In this document: one piece after another, positions 45,287-55,298 of the stretch
Position numbering within the stretch: position 1 is the stretch's first letter
Layout: every line of letters begins with the position of its first letter
From: Maribacter polysiphoniae
GTDB lineage: Bacteria; Bacteroidota; Bacteroidia; Flavobacteriales; Flavobacteriaceae
Length of the DNA: 64,000 nt
Assembly (NCBI RefSeq): GCF_003148665.1
Contig: NZ_QGGQ01000001.1
Coordinates: 969,298 to 1,033,297 of the forward strand
Reading direction: 5' to 3'
Program-made: the position numbers and the translations under genes
Notes under the pieces: model-generated
Seen by the model: only the letters and a program-made list of their open reading frames with translations
The model's database searches: none
What the model was told of the DNA's origin: nothing

Positions 45287-45955
45287 TAATGTCGGGTTAG
45301 TGAAGCAAGTTTGCTTTTAGTTTGGTCAATAATAACTTTTTTTATTGAGAAATAGTTGTTTTTTGTTCAATTCCGTTATTGAATATCCTTGATTACATGG
45401 GGTATTCACGATAGCAATGAATCTTAGTAACGTCTTTTGGTCTATCGGATTTTGGATTCTGTGAAATACAAAGTCCCTTTTTTTATGGTGTTGGATTGGG
45501 TGAATATATTTAGAAATCTTAATCCGGGATTTTTTTTGGAATGCCGAGTAAGTGCTGTTTGGATTATTTTTAGGGAAATTTTGTATGGATTGATTTAGAG
45601 GTCAGTTCTTATGCTGAATGGTTATTTCCTTACCATATACGTTCGCGAGGTCAATTTTGGACGTTTGGGTTTGGAAACCGGATAAATATTTGGCAAAACC
45701 AGGACGGGAGGTGGTGAATAAGGTATCAAAAAGGACGAGTCCCCTTTCACTTTTTCCAAGCCATATTCACCCTCGATAGGATTCAGGATATCCTTTTTTT
45801 AATACAGCCCGAAATGAAGGATCGCTAATTTGAAAAAAAAGTTAATTAGGAAAATGCTAAGACTTTCAAAGTGGGCAATACCGTATAATTATTTGTAACT
45901 TTATAGGCTTGAATCATCGTAAGGTTTTATGCTAATTTAGAACCAACAATAGTGT
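45287..45955. other. Divergent intergenic region (669 bp)
   Basis: This is the longest gap of the window without a gene. It separates the kinase from the acyl-CoA ligase. Apart from T-runs and a loose inverted repeat (GGTGAATA near 45714 with TATTCACC near 45764) I see no RNA gene, repeat or clear promoter. Confidence 0.5.
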
Positions 45956-47752
45956 ATGGATTATAAACACTTAGTAGAGGATATAAAACGTAATGCCGAA
46001 CGTTTTAAAACAAAAAATGCCATTTATTATAAGAATAATGAGCTGGATAAATGGGAGGGCGTTTCTTGGACCGAATTTGAAAACCGAATAGAAAGACTGT
46101 CAAAAGCCCTCTTGAATTTTGGGGTACCGGTGCAACAGAATGTTGCTATTTTCGCCGAGAATATGCCTAATTGGATAATTGCAGATCTGGCAATTATGGG
46201 CATTAAGGCAGTAACAATACCGATTTATGCAACAAGTTCCAAAAAAGAAGTAGCATATATTATTAATGATGCCGAAGTGAGTGTGCTTTTTGTTGGCAAT
46301 CAGAATGAGTATGATAAGGCTTACGAACTTTTGGAAACTTCCAGTTATTTAAAATTAATTGTAGCATTAACAAAAACAATTAAGCTTCAGCCTTCAAAAC
46401 AGAGTGTGTTTTTAGAGGATTTTGTAGCCTTTGAACCCACTGGGCAAATCGAGACAGAGCTTCAGAAAAGATATTACGAGCGCGACATCAATGATTTGGC
46501 AAGTATCATCTATACATCCGGTACGACGGGTGAACCAAAAGGGGTTATGTTGGATTATACGAATTTTGGGTCTTCGTTGGATGCCCATGATTTTGAATTG
46601 AACGTTTCTGAAAAAGATGTTTCCTTAAGTTTTTTACCGCTTAGCCATGTTTACGAGCGTAGTTGGTTGTTCTTTTGTTTGCATCGGGGGATTGAGGTTT
46701 ATTTTAACCAAGATCCAAAAAAGATAGCAGAGGTTTTAAAAGAGGTAAAACCGACTGTAATGTGTACGGTTCCGCGTATTTTCGAGAAAATATTTGCGGC
46801 AATCCAGGATAAACGAAAAGAGGCCTCACCTACTAAAATGAAATTGGCGAGTTGGGCCCTTGGTATTGGTAACGATTATTACAACAAGCACAGACGACTT
46901 GCTAAAAAAGTACCATTTGGGCTAAAATTAAAATATAAGATAGCTGATAAATTGGTGCTTAGTAAATTACGGGACGTTTTTGGGGGCCGCATTAGGTTTA
47001 TGCCCTGTGGAGGCGCCCCTTTGGCAGCGGATATGGTTTCGTTTTTCCATTCATTTGGACTCAATATCAAATGTGGATATGGGTTGACCGAAACCACGGC
47101 AACAGTTACTTTATTTGGAGATACGGATTTTGAATTCAATTCTGCTGGAAAGACCATTGAAGGGACTCAAGTTAAAATTGGCGATAATAATGAGATTTTG
47201 GTGAAGGGGCCCGGAGTAATGAAAGGCTATTACAAAAAGCCCGAGGCTACCGCACAGGTCTTTAAAGATGGCTGGTTTTGTACAGGCGATGCCGGTAAAT
47301 TGGATGAAAAAGGCAACCTGGTAATTACCGATAGGATCAAGGATCTAATGAAAACTTCGGGGGGGAAATATATTGCACCCCAAAAATTGGAAACTGCCCT
47401 GATCAATGATTCGTTTATCGAGCAAATCGCTGTAATTGGGGATCAACAAAAATATGTTACCGCATTGGCGGTCCCAAGCTTTGAGAATTTGAAAAAATAC
47501 GCCTTGGAACACAAAATCACCTTTAAGGACGTTGAAGAATTAATCACGCATAATCAGATTATCGATCTTTTTGAAAAACGGTTTGAGGAACTTCAAAAAG
47601 AGTTTTCCAAATTTGAAAAAATCAAGAAATTCACCTTGCTTCCTAAGGAATTTAGTATAGAGGCAGGGGAAATCACAGCGACCTTAAAACTAAAGCGAAA
47701 GGTGATTTTAAAGAAATACAAGGAACTTATCGATAAAATGTATAAGGAATAG
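45956..47752 (+). CDS. Long-chain acyl-CoA synthetase (AMP-forming)
   Basis: The 598-residue ANL-superfamily ligase has the P-loop-like motif YTSGTTGEPKGVML (about residues 186-199), the adenylate motif CGYGLTETTA and the hinge motif TGDAGKLDEKGNLVITDRIKDLMKTSGGKYI. Length and the VTIPIYATSS and PLSHVYERSW blocks match FadD-type ligases of Bacteroidota. It would activate fatty acids at the membrane with ATP and CoA. It stands alone. Confidence 0.92.
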   Translation: MDYKHLVEDIKRNAERFKTKNAIYYKNNELDKWEGVSWTEFENRIERLSKALLNFGVPVQQNVAIFAENMPNWIIADLAIMGIKAVTIPIYATSSKKEVAYIINDAEVSVLFVGNQNEYDKAYELLETSSYLKLIVALTKTIKLQPSKQSVFLEDFVAFEPTGQIETELQKRYYERDINDLASIIYTSGTTGEPKGVMLDYTNFGSSLDAHDFELNVSEKDVSLSFLPLSHVYERSWLFFCLHRGIEVYFNQDPKKIAEVLKEVKPTVMCTVPRIFEKIFAAIQDKRKEASPTKMKLASWALGIGNDYYNKHRRLAKKVPFGLKLKYKIADKLVLSKLRDVFGGRIRFMPCGGAPLAADMVSFFHSFGLNIKCGYGLTETTATVTLFGDTDFEFNSAGKTIEGTQVKIGDNNEILVKGPGVMKGYYKKPEATAQVFKDGWFCTGDAGKLDEKGNLVITDRIKDLMKTSGGKYIAPQKLETALINDSFIEQIAVIGDQQKYVTALAVPSFENLKKYALEHKITFKDVEELITHNQIIDLFEKRFEELQKEFSKFEKIKKFTLLPKEFSIEAGEITATLKLKRKVILKKYKELIDKMYKE

Positions 47753-48066
47753 GACTTTTAATATACTTGTCCCCAGGAAATAAAGGCATGATCAAAAGGG
47801 GGCTGTTTTAAAACCGGACTATTCTTGAAATGGGAAAAACGTTTCACCAATGACCGTGTTATTAAGAGTGGGTGGGATTTACGGTAACGCTGCGTTAATG
47901 GACTTGTCAGGTATTGGTTTTCGGGGATTGATCCCATCCTGATTTTGTATTGGTCATCACATGGAAATCAAGGTTTAATCTTATATGCGTTTAGCATGTC
48001 TTAAGTAAGGTTGGCTTTAATGCAATATCCTCCAACAGGTTGAAAGTATCTTCTTGCCCATCAATA
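47753..48066. other. Convergent intergenic region
   Basis: The 314 bp between the acyl-CoA ligase and the FMN reductase gene contain no ORF, no convincing terminator and no repeat that I could detect. Confidence 0.5.
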
Positions 48067-48600
48067 CTATGATGTTAATTTGTTAAAGGACTGGACAAAC
48101 ATTTTCAATTCAGTTGCTGTTTTCTTGTCCAAAAGCCCACCTTGTTTATTTACTTTTCCTTTTACACCTTGAATTAAAAGGGTGGTTTCTTCCGTAAATT
48201 TTGTTTGAAGGGTTTCCATGATCAATTTCAGTTCCTCGTGACCTTTTTCCCCACTTGCCGAAGCGGTTATCAGTCCAATTGGTTTATCAGAGAAGATAGT
48301 TGTCGATACACACCATTCAATCATATTTTTCAAACCACTCGGAATACTGAAAACATATTCTGGCGTACAAATGATAATACCGTCTGCATTCGCAATTTTA
48401 TTTCGAAAGGCAACGATTTGTTGAGGTACATTCCAGTCGGTCAGTTCCGTTTTAAAAGGTGGTAATTCGGTCAAATCCGCTATGATTTCCAAATTGAAAT
48501 TGGATTTTTCCCATGCAGCTATCCATTTCAGAATGGACAGATTTGCGGAATTTCGACTGGCACTACCACAAATCCCAATTATATTTTTCTTTTCGATCAT
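48067..48600 (-). CDS. NADPH-dependent FMN reductase-family flavoprotein
   Basis: With the ATG at 48600 the protein has 177 residues starting MIEKKNIIGICGSASRNSAN, the flavodoxin-like phosphate loop of this family. CTPEYVFSIPSGLKNMIEW is the second family block (FMN ring contact). An upstream start would add 12 residues. It would reduce FMN or quinone/azo substrates with NADPH. It follows the AraC/TPR gene on the same strand after 53 bp. Confidence 0.85.
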   Translation of the reverse strand: MIEKKNIIGICGSASRNSANLSILKWIAAWEKSNFNLEIIADLTELPPFKTELTDWNVPQQIVAFRNKIANADGIIICTPEYVFSIPSGLKNMIEWCVSTTIFSDKPIGLITASASGEKGHEELKLIMETLQTKFTEETTLLIQGVKGKVNKQGGLLDKKTATELKMFVQSFNKLTS

Positions 48601-48653
48601 TTGTATTCGTGTGGTTTTGGATAATAAAAAATTCAAAGGCTTAGGATGGGCTT

Positions 48654-50729
48654 TTATTTGAATGATTGAATCAAGCCTTTTTCTTCCAGTGATTCTCTCA
48701 ATTCCTTCTGATTATCCCAAAATCTATCTTCGATTTTTTGCATGGTTCTGTCATACGCTGGGTGGTTTTTCAAGGGTTTCATTATGGGGTCTAACCGCAT
48801 AAATATCAAAATCCAATATTGGTAATTATCTTGGGATGCGAAAATGTTGAGCTGTTTAATTGCTTGGTCAAATTTACCCTCATGTGTCAACTTTACGGCC
48901 ATACTTGCGCTCTTGTATATGGATTGGTCCGTTTCGCAATAGTCGGTATAAGCATTGAAAAAGTCTTCGGCTTTTTCTTCCAATCCCATTTTTTCATAGA
49001 CCAACCCGATCTTAATATCTTCCTGGGGATAAATAGCTATCTCGAATTTTTCTTTTGCATTGACGAATTTATTGAAGTAAAAAAAGGCATTGTCATAATC
49101 CTCTTGGTAGTAATGAAAGTTCGCAACCTCCTGTAAAATGTCCAATCGGGTGGTATCCTTTTGCCACGCTCGCTCCAATCGTTTTGTGGCGCGCCCAATA
49201 TCGCCGTCCTTGGCAAATAAGATCATTGTTTTCAAATAGGGCGCATAATAGTTGTCTGGATCATAGTCTAACGACTTATTTATATAGGTTAAAGCCTCTT
49301 GGACAAAACCAGTTTGGATAAGTGCATTGCTTAGGTTCAAATAGGTATAACTTTTGGCAATGGAATCATTGGCGGCGATATCAAGCTGTACACCCATTAG
49401 TGCGTATTTAAGGTGTTTGGCTGTATTGGGAATATTATTGGCGTATAAAAGGGCAAGAACTTTGACAACTGCCGATGAATTCGGATTGTACTCCAATGCT
49501 TTTTCCAAATGGGGCAGTGCCAATCGATATTCCTCATTATACATATAATATAGCGCCTTTGCAATTAGGCTAATGTCAGATTTGGAATCATACAGTAACG
49601 CTTTGTCCGCAAAATTATTTATTTGCTCCTTGTATTGTTTCTGGTTTTGGATAATGTCCAAATAGTAATACGATATTGAAATATTGGCATAGGCCAGTGC
49701 GAATTTTGGGTCATTTTCGATGGCCTTCCCAAATAACGGAATGGCTTTTTTATAACCTTCTATTGTTCTCGAGTAGTAGAATGAAAGGGCTTTGAGGTAG
49801 TAATCATACGCCACAAGGTTTTCAGTGGGTTTTTTTTCGATTTGTTCCAATTCGGCTGGTGTTACGACAGCCTCTATGGCCGCTGCGATTTTTTGGGCCA
49901 CTTCATTCTGTAAAGCGAATATATCACCGACCTTACGGCTATATTGTTCGCCCCAAATGCGTTTATCACTTGTAGCATCTATCAATTGGATATTCAGCAA
50001 AACCTGGTTGCCAACCCGTTGTCCGCTACCCTCCACTAGGTAATTCACATTCAGTTCTTGGGCGATTTCCCCAGCCCCCTTCTTTGTATCCCTGTATTTC
50101 TCAACCGAGGTTCTACTGATGACCCGAAGGTCCTCTATTTTTTGAAGGTTGCCCAAGGCAGATTCCATAAGTCCGTTAACAAAATAAAGGTTGGTCGAAT
50201 CGCTACTTTCATTCTTGAAGGGTAAAACCGCTATGGATTTTTCAGGTTTAAATTCTGAATTTTCATTTGATTTGTTTAAAAACAGGAAGAATACAGCAAG
50301 TATGATTAGGGTTGCCGCCCCAATAAACCACCATGGATTCCGCTTCAACAAATGGGGTTTGACTTCTTCCTGTTCCATATTTTCTTCAAACGAACCCTTT
50401 CCCACCTCACCTGGCGGATAGCCGTAGTGTTCCCGAAAGCATTTAATGAAATAGGAAGTACTGCCAAAACCTACCTGATAGGAGATCTCAGAAACAGTCA
50501 ATGAATTTTGCCTGAGCAACTCCATTCCTTTTTGCAAGCGAACCTGTCGAATGAATTGGCTTGCTGAGCGTAAGGTGTTTTTTTTGATTTTTCGGAGCAG
50601 GTTTGAACGGCTCATGTCCATGGCCTCGGCTAGTTCGGAAACACCGAATTGCTCGTTGGAAAGATTCTCCAAAACGATTCCTTCCGCCCGCTTAATAAAT
50701 TCCGGCTCAATGTTCGGTGTGTTCGACAT
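48654..50729 (-). CDS. Membrane-anchored AraC-type regulator with FlgO-like and TPR domains
   Basis: The 691-residue protein has an unusual order. Residues 5-105 form an AraC-type double helix-turn-helix (FGVSELAEAMDMSRSNLLRKI and LTVSEISYQVGFGSTSYFIKCFREHYG), residues 133-152 a single membrane helix, residues 160-290 a FlgO/TolB-like alpha-beta domain (KSIAVLPFKNES, INYLVEGSGQ-like strand) and 300-660 a run of TPR repeats. DNA-binding would be cytoplasmic and the sensor periplasmic. It is divergent to the ankyrin-acyltransferase-hydrolase operon, a likely target by position. Confidence 0.85.
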   Translation of the reverse strand: MSNTPNIEPEFIKRAEGIVLENLSNEQFGVSELAEAMDMSRSNLLRKIKKNTLRSASQFIRQVRLQKGMELLRQNSLTVSEISYQVGFGSTSYFIKCFREHYGYPPGEVGKGSFEENMEQEEVKPHLLKRNPWWFIGAATLIILAVFFLFLNKSNENSEFKPEKSIAVLPFKNESSDSTNLYFVNGLMESALGNLQKIEDLRVISRTSVEKYRDTKKGAGEIAQELNVNYLVEGSGQRVGNQVLLNIQLIDATSDKRIWGEQYSRKVGDIFALQNEVAQKIAAAIEAVVTPAELEQIEKKPTENLVAYDYYLKALSFYYSRTIEGYKKAIPLFGKAIENDPKFALAYANISISYYYLDIIQNQKQYKEQINNFADKALLYDSKSDISLIAKALYYMYNEEYRLALPHLEKALEYNPNSSAVVKVLALLYANNIPNTAKHLKYALMGVQLDIAANDSIAKSYTYLNLSNALIQTGFVQEALTYINKSLDYDPDNYYAPYLKTMILFAKDGDIGRATKRLERAWQKDTTRLDILQEVANFHYYQEDYDNAFFYFNKFVNAKEKFEIAIYPQEDIKIGLVYEKMGLEEKAEDFFNAYTDYCETDQSIYKSASMAVKLTHEGKFDQAIKQLNIFASQDNYQYWILIFMRLDPIMKPLKNHPAYDRTMQKIEDRFWDNQKELRESLEEKGLIQSFK

Positions 50730-50964
50730 GCTTTTACTTGCTATGAACGAATGTATTGAATTATATAAATACTTCCCACTTGACGTTAGGCCTATTTATT
50801 GTAAAAATGCTCATTTGCGTCATAATTTATACTGTTGCGCCATATTTTTCATGCCTTGAAAGAAACTTTATATAATCTAGCGCATGGCTTATAACCCTTG
50901 CTGTATAGGTCGTCCCATCTTTGTGGAAGTGAAATTTAAGTTCAATTTTTTAAAATCAATAATC

Positions 50965-51615
50965 ATGAAATCAAAGATTTATGAATACCTATTAAAATTA
51001 AATAACAAAGCCATGGGTAAAAAATCAAAATTCAATTCTTTAAAAAGCCTAATGTACATTTCCATTGCCCTTATGGTACTGACATCCGCATGCGCCCAGA
51101 CGGGTAACAAGTCCAAAGCCCAAGCCGATAATACGGTCAAAGCCAAAACAATTATCGGGAAACCCGAAATGAATATTCAAATGGCAGTTATATCGGGTAA
51201 CCTAGAGGTTGTTAAACAACATATTGAAGCAGGAACCGATCTTAATGAAAAAGACGCTATGAGTGGTTCCACACCTTTGATCACTGCGGCCAGTTTTGGA
51301 AAAATCGATATCAGTAAAGCACTTATCGATGCAGGGGCTGATCTAAGCCTTACAAATAATGATGGGTCTGATGCATTACATGTAGCTGCCTTTTTTTGCC
51401 ATATAGAAATTGTGCAGATGTTAATTGACGCCAATGCGGATAAAACCACGAAAAACAACTTTGGTGCAACGGCCCGGGAGACCGTTATGGGTCCTTTTGG
51501 GGAAGTAAAACCCATTTATGAAATGCTACAACAACAATTAGGGCCACTAGGTCTACAGATTGATCTGGCAGAAATCGAAAAAACCCGTCCGGTTATTGCC
51601 ATGATGCTGCAATAA
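50965..51615 (+). CDS. Ankyrin-repeat exported protein
   Basis: The ATG at 50965 gives 216 residues; upstream extension has no signal-like features. A hydrophobic segment about residues 32-50 ends TSACAQ and can serve as (lipoprotein) signal. Residues 75-185 hold three ankyrin repeats: NIQMAVISGNLEVVKQHIEAG, GSTPLITAASFGKIDISKALIDAG and GSDALHVAAFFCHIEIVQMLIDAN. It begins an operon with an acyltransferase and two serine hydrolases. A binding or scaffold role is all that can be inferred. Confidence 0.8.
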   Translation: MKSKIYEYLLKLNNKAMGKKSKFNSLKSLMYISIALMVLTSACAQTGNKSKAQADNTVKAKTIIGKPEMNIQMAVISGNLEVVKQHIEAGTDLNEKDAMSGSTPLITAASFGKIDISKALIDAGADLSLTNNDGSDALHVAAFFCHIEIVQMLIDANADKTTKNNFGATARETVMGPFGEVKPIYEMLQQQLGPLGLQIDLAEIEKTRPVIAMMLQ

Positions 51616-51637
51616 TTTGGCCTCAAACCCTATTCAA

Positions 51638-52741
51638 ATGAAAACAGAAAGAAGACATGATATCGATTGGTTAAGGGTAATAGCCATTGGTTTGTTGCTC
51701 ATCTATCATATAGCGATACTATTTCAGCCTTGGGCCTTGTTCGTAGGTTTCATAAAGAGTGACGAATCGTTTGAGGCATTATGGAAACCCATGACCATGC
51801 TCAACGTATGGAGAATTCCCTTTTTATTCTTCGTATCAGGAATGGGGCTCTATTTCGCCATGCGAACACGAAACTGGAAGCAATTGCTTAAGGAAAGGAG
51901 CAAGCGTATTCTTGTGCCGTTTCTCTTCGGCATGGTTGCCATAACCCCATTACATATGTATATTTTTCAAAAATACTATCATATGCCTTTGGGCTATTAT
52001 CCCCATCAAGGCCATTTATGGTTCTTGGGCAACATCTTGGTGTACGTGGTTCTGCTTATGCCGGTGTTTTACTGTCTGAAGAAAAATGAAAAGGGTAGGG
52101 TCCAAAGAGTGTTGTCCACGCTAATGGGTCATCCCGGCGGGCCATTGTTGGTAACCCTTTTCTTTGTCGTCGAGGTTTTGTTGGTGAACCCTCAACCGTT
52201 TGCGTTGTATGCCCAGACTTGGCATGGTTTTTTTAACGGGCTTCTCGCTTTCTTTTTCGGTTTCCTTTTAGTGTACAGTGGTAAAATGTTTTGGCAAACG
52301 GTTTTGAAATGGAGATGGTTGTATGTTGGACTAGCAGCTGTTCTTTACGGTGTTAGATTCGCTCTATTTGGAACAGAGTCACCTGGGTACCTCATGGCGA
52401 TTGAATCGAATTGCTGGATTTTTGGAGTCTTCGGTTTGGGGTATAAGTACTTGAACAAACCAAGTGCCTTATTGGGCTATTTAAGTCAAGCGGCCTATCC
52501 CGTATATATTATACATATGTTTGTCCTATATGCCGCTGCCATGTTCATATTGCCATTGGAAGTACCCGTCGTATTAAAGTTCATGGGCATTATAGGTTTT
52601 ACCGGTTTGGCCTGCTACCTTATTTATGAATTCATCATTAGGAGGATAGGTTTCTTAAGACCTTTGTTTGGACTGAAATGGGAATTGAACAAAGTGGCCA
52701 AAGCCAAAAATCCCAAAGAGCACCCGATATCAACTAATTAG
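51638..52741 (+). CDS. Acyltransferase family 3 membrane protein
   Basis: The ATG at 51638 gives 367 residues; a TTG 21 bases upstream is less likely. It starts RRHDIDWLRVIAIGLLLIYH with the conserved Asp/Arg/His of acyltransferase family 3, and has about ten membrane helices. It resembles OpgC/MdoC-like and other O-acyltransferases that modify exported glycans. It lies 22 bp after the ankyrin gene and 14 bp before the first serine hydrolase gene. Confidence 0.85.
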   Translation: MKTERRHDIDWLRVIAIGLLLIYHIAILFQPWALFVGFIKSDESFEALWKPMTMLNVWRIPFLFFVSGMGLYFAMRTRNWKQLLKERSKRILVPFLFGMVAITPLHMYIFQKYYHMPLGYYPHQGHLWFLGNILVYVVLLMPVFYCLKKNEKGRVQRVLSTLMGHPGGPLLVTLFFVVEVLLVNPQPFALYAQTWHGFFNGLLAFFFGFLLVYSGKMFWQTVLKWRWLYVGLAAVLYGVRFALFGTESPGYLMAIESNCWIFGVFGLGYKYLNKPSALLGYLSQAAYPVYIIHMFVLYAAAMFILPLEVPVVLKFMGIIGFTGLACYLIYEFIIRRIGFLRPLFGLKWELNKVAKAKNPKEHPISTN

Positions 52742-52755
52742 CTCAGATTAAAAAG

Positions 52756-53814
52756 ATGAACTACAGCATGAAAAAAAAACAAATATTCAGAATCATATTT
52801 ATTATGGCAAGCATAAGCTCACTATTCTTCGTACCATGGATTTTGCTAAGAGTACTATTGACACCATTACCTGATACCGTGCAAGAACAAGTCAATGACG
52901 CCATTGGATATAAATTGGATGGAATCATTGTTTATGTGGACCAAGCTGGGAAGTCACCCCAATTTTATGCCGCAGGCTGGCAGGATCGGAATAGTAAAAT
53001 TCCCGCCAACCCGAAAGCTTTGTTCAGGATTGCAAGTATCACCAAATTATATGTTGCTGTCGCCGTTGCTAAATTGGTTAATGGCAATCAGTTGTCTTTG
53101 GATAAAACGCTCGCCGATTACATGCCCCAACTTGTGGGACGAATTGAGAATGCCGATAAAATCACTTTGAGGATGATGGTACAACATCGAAGCGGCATTC
53201 CCAACTACACCGACTATCCGGGTTTTTGGGAAAACGATTATTCGAAAGGCAGTGAAGAATCGCTCGGTCTGATACTGGATACCCCCGCTGACTTTGAACC
53301 GGATAAAAAATATAGGTATTCAAATACGAATTATCTATTGATCGGCGAAATTTTGGATAAAACATTGGGATATAGCCACCATGAATATATCAAACAGGAA
53401 ATTTTGATGCCATTAGGACTGAACAATACATACAGTTTGCTAAGCGAAGTGAATTTAGACGATGTTATGAGCGGGTATGATGTAGGTTCTGATTACGATC
53501 TGAAGAATAATGATTTTATAAGTCCTGCCGGCTCAATGGTTGCTACTGCACAGGATGTGGGCATATTCTTGAGGGCCTTGAACGATGGTTCTTTGCTAAA
53601 GGATAATGAACAAGCTATTTATTCATCTATCTATGTCTATGAACATACAGGATTATTGCCAGGATATTCAAGTATCGCCAGGTATCATAAGGATATTGAT
53701 GCGGTCGTTATCCAGTTTGTAAATACAAGTGGTGGATACTCTTGGAATATATCGGAAACCATATATGGTCGTATTGTGAAAATTCTAAGAAATACAAAAG
53801 CAGACCATTTATAA
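52756..53814 (+). CDS. Serine hydrolase, class C beta-lactamase/D-Ala-D-Ala carboxypeptidase fold (copy 1)
   Basis: The 352-residue protein has an N-terminal membrane anchor (about 10-35). The active site shows SITK (Ser94, Lys97), YSN (Tyr188, Asn190) and a C-terminal HTG (VYEHTGLLPGY) in the place of KTG. RMMVQHRSGIPNYTDY is typical of family S12/PF00144. Substrate unknown: peptidoglycan peptide, ester or amide. It is a close paralogue of the next gene. Confidence 0.85.
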   Translation: MNYSMKKKQIFRIIFIMASISSLFFVPWILLRVLLTPLPDTVQEQVNDAIGYKLDGIIVYVDQAGKSPQFYAAGWQDRNSKIPANPKALFRIASITKLYVAVAVAKLVNGNQLSLDKTLADYMPQLVGRIENADKITLRMMVQHRSGIPNYTDYPGFWENDYSKGSEESLGLILDTPADFEPDKKYRYSNTNYLLIGEILDKTLGYSHHEYIKQEILMPLGLNNTYSLLSEVNLDDVMSGYDVGSDYDLKNNDFISPAGSMVATAQDVGIFLRALNDGSLLKDNEQAIYSSIYVYEHTGLLPGYSSIARYHKDIDAVVIQFVNTSGGYSWNISETIYGRIVKILRNTKADHL

Positions 53815-53822
53815 AATACGAC

Positions 53823-54869
53823 ATGAAGAAAAAGAAACAAACAAAACGAATACTCCGGATAGCATTTGTTCTTGCGAGTATAGGCTCTTTGTATTTCGTG
53901 CCATGGATACTGGTAAAGGCTTGGATTTTGCCACTACCGGATACGGTTCAAGAACAATTAAATGAAGGAATCAATCATGGGTTTGATGGCATGATCGTTT
54001 ATGTGGACCAAGGCGGGAAACCACCGGAGTTGTATGCCGCTGGCTGGCATGACCGAAAAAATAAAATACCTGCCTATCCGCAAGCCTTATTCAAGATTGC
54101 CAGTATCACCAAATTATATGTTGCCGTTGCTACGACGAAATTGGTAAAAGACGGACGATTGTCGTTGGATAAAACACTCGCTGATTACTTTCCTGAACTA
54201 GTGGGGCGAATTGAAAATGCCGAAAGAATCACCTTAAGGATGATGGTTCAGCATCGAAGCGGCATTCCCAATTTTGTGGACCACCCTGATTATTGGACAA
54301 ATCCACCGAAAAATAAACAAGAAACACTTGATTATGCGTTGGATCTACCGGCTGATTTTGAACCTGGTGAAGATTATGGCTATTCAAATACGAATTATAT
54401 GTTGATCTCTGACCTTATTGATAAAACACTAGGTTATGGCCATCAACAATATATCAAAGAGGAAATTTTGATTCCCCTGGGACTCAACCATACCTTCGGT
54501 TCACTAAGTGAGGTAGATATAGACGATGTCATGAGTGGCTATTATGTTGGCGTTGCGGAAGATTTTAAGACTGAAGATACCGGGTTAATGCTAGCTACCG
54601 CTGAAGACGTGGGTAAATTCTTGCGGGCATTAAACGATGGTTCGGTATTTGATGAAGGGGAAGAGGAAATTTATTCATCCATTTACGTGTATGAACATAC
54701 AGGTCTGCTTGTTGGCTATCAAAGTATTGCCGAATACCACAAAGACATTGATACGGTTGTTGTTCAATTTAATAATACAACCAACTTTAATGGATATGAC
54801 TGGAATTTAGCTGAAATCATATATAACCGTATCGTTAAAATAGTGAACAGGAAAAAAGAACAAAATTGA
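53823..54869 (+). CDS. Serine hydrolase, class C beta-lactamase fold (copy 2)
   Basis: The ATG at 53823 gives 348 residues, anchored like copy 1 (RIAFVLASIGSLYFVPWIL). The same motifs are present: SITK, YSNTNY and HTG (VYEHTGLLVGY). Long identical stretches with copy 1 (KLYVAVA, LSLDKTLADY, RMMVQHRSGIPN) show a tandem duplication. It lies 8 bp after copy 1 and ends the operon begun at 50965. Confidence 0.85.
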   Translation: MKKKKQTKRILRIAFVLASIGSLYFVPWILVKAWILPLPDTVQEQLNEGINHGFDGMIVYVDQGGKPPELYAAGWHDRKNKIPAYPQALFKIASITKLYVAVATTKLVKDGRLSLDKTLADYFPELVGRIENAERITLRMMVQHRSGIPNFVDHPDYWTNPPKNKQETLDYALDLPADFEPGEDYGYSNTNYMLISDLIDKTLGYGHQQYIKEEILIPLGLNHTFGSLSEVDIDDVMSGYYVGVAEDFKTEDTGLMLATAEDVGKFLRALNDGSVFDEGEEEIYSSIYVYEHTGLLVGYQSIAEYHKDIDTVVVQFNNTTNFNGYDWNLAEIIYNRIVKIVNRKKEQN

Positions 54870-55298
54870 ATAAAGGATGCAAGATCGAATGCAGTTTTAG
54901 TGCCTTGATTATTAATGCGATTTGCTTAAAGAGGGAAGTCAAATACTTGATTTTCCAGACTCTTATTCCCTACTGATAATAGGCTTGAATTATAGGGATT
55001 TTACCAGATACGACAGAACCTCGAAATTTAAAATAACTCTCTAGGGTTATTTGTGATTATAATTCCTTGCACTTTTGGGTGTTCCTTAAAAGTAAATAAA
55101 AAGTATTTAAGGAGTAATGTAGCCTTCCCATTTTCTTGCAGAGTTCAAAACCCAAAATCATTATTTTTATAAAAGTTCAAATAAAGGATGGCAAAACCAT
55201 TTAAAATAAATAGTATTCGAATATTCATTAAAAAAACAAGCATATAAAAGGATATAGGCCATATGATCTGTATCCAATTGTTAGCGATAACTAAAAAC
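54870..55298. other. Intergenic region with first RC repeat copy
   Basis: The 429-bp gap contains a 7-bp inverted repeat AAATAAC/GTTATTT (55031-55052), possibly the terminator of the serine hydrolase operon, and the 72-bp RC repeat (listed separately). Otherwise it is AT-rich and featureless. Confidence 0.5.
55119..55191. repeat. Dispersed repeat RC, copy 1
   Basis: About 72 bp beginning GTAGCCTTCCCATTTTC and ending in AGTTCAAATAAAGGA. A second copy lies at 57374-57445 with the same start and end and scattered differences between. The terminal AGTTCAAATAAAGG also occurs alone at 56782 and 57484. Each copy lies just upstream of one of three same-strand genes. Confidence 0.75.
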
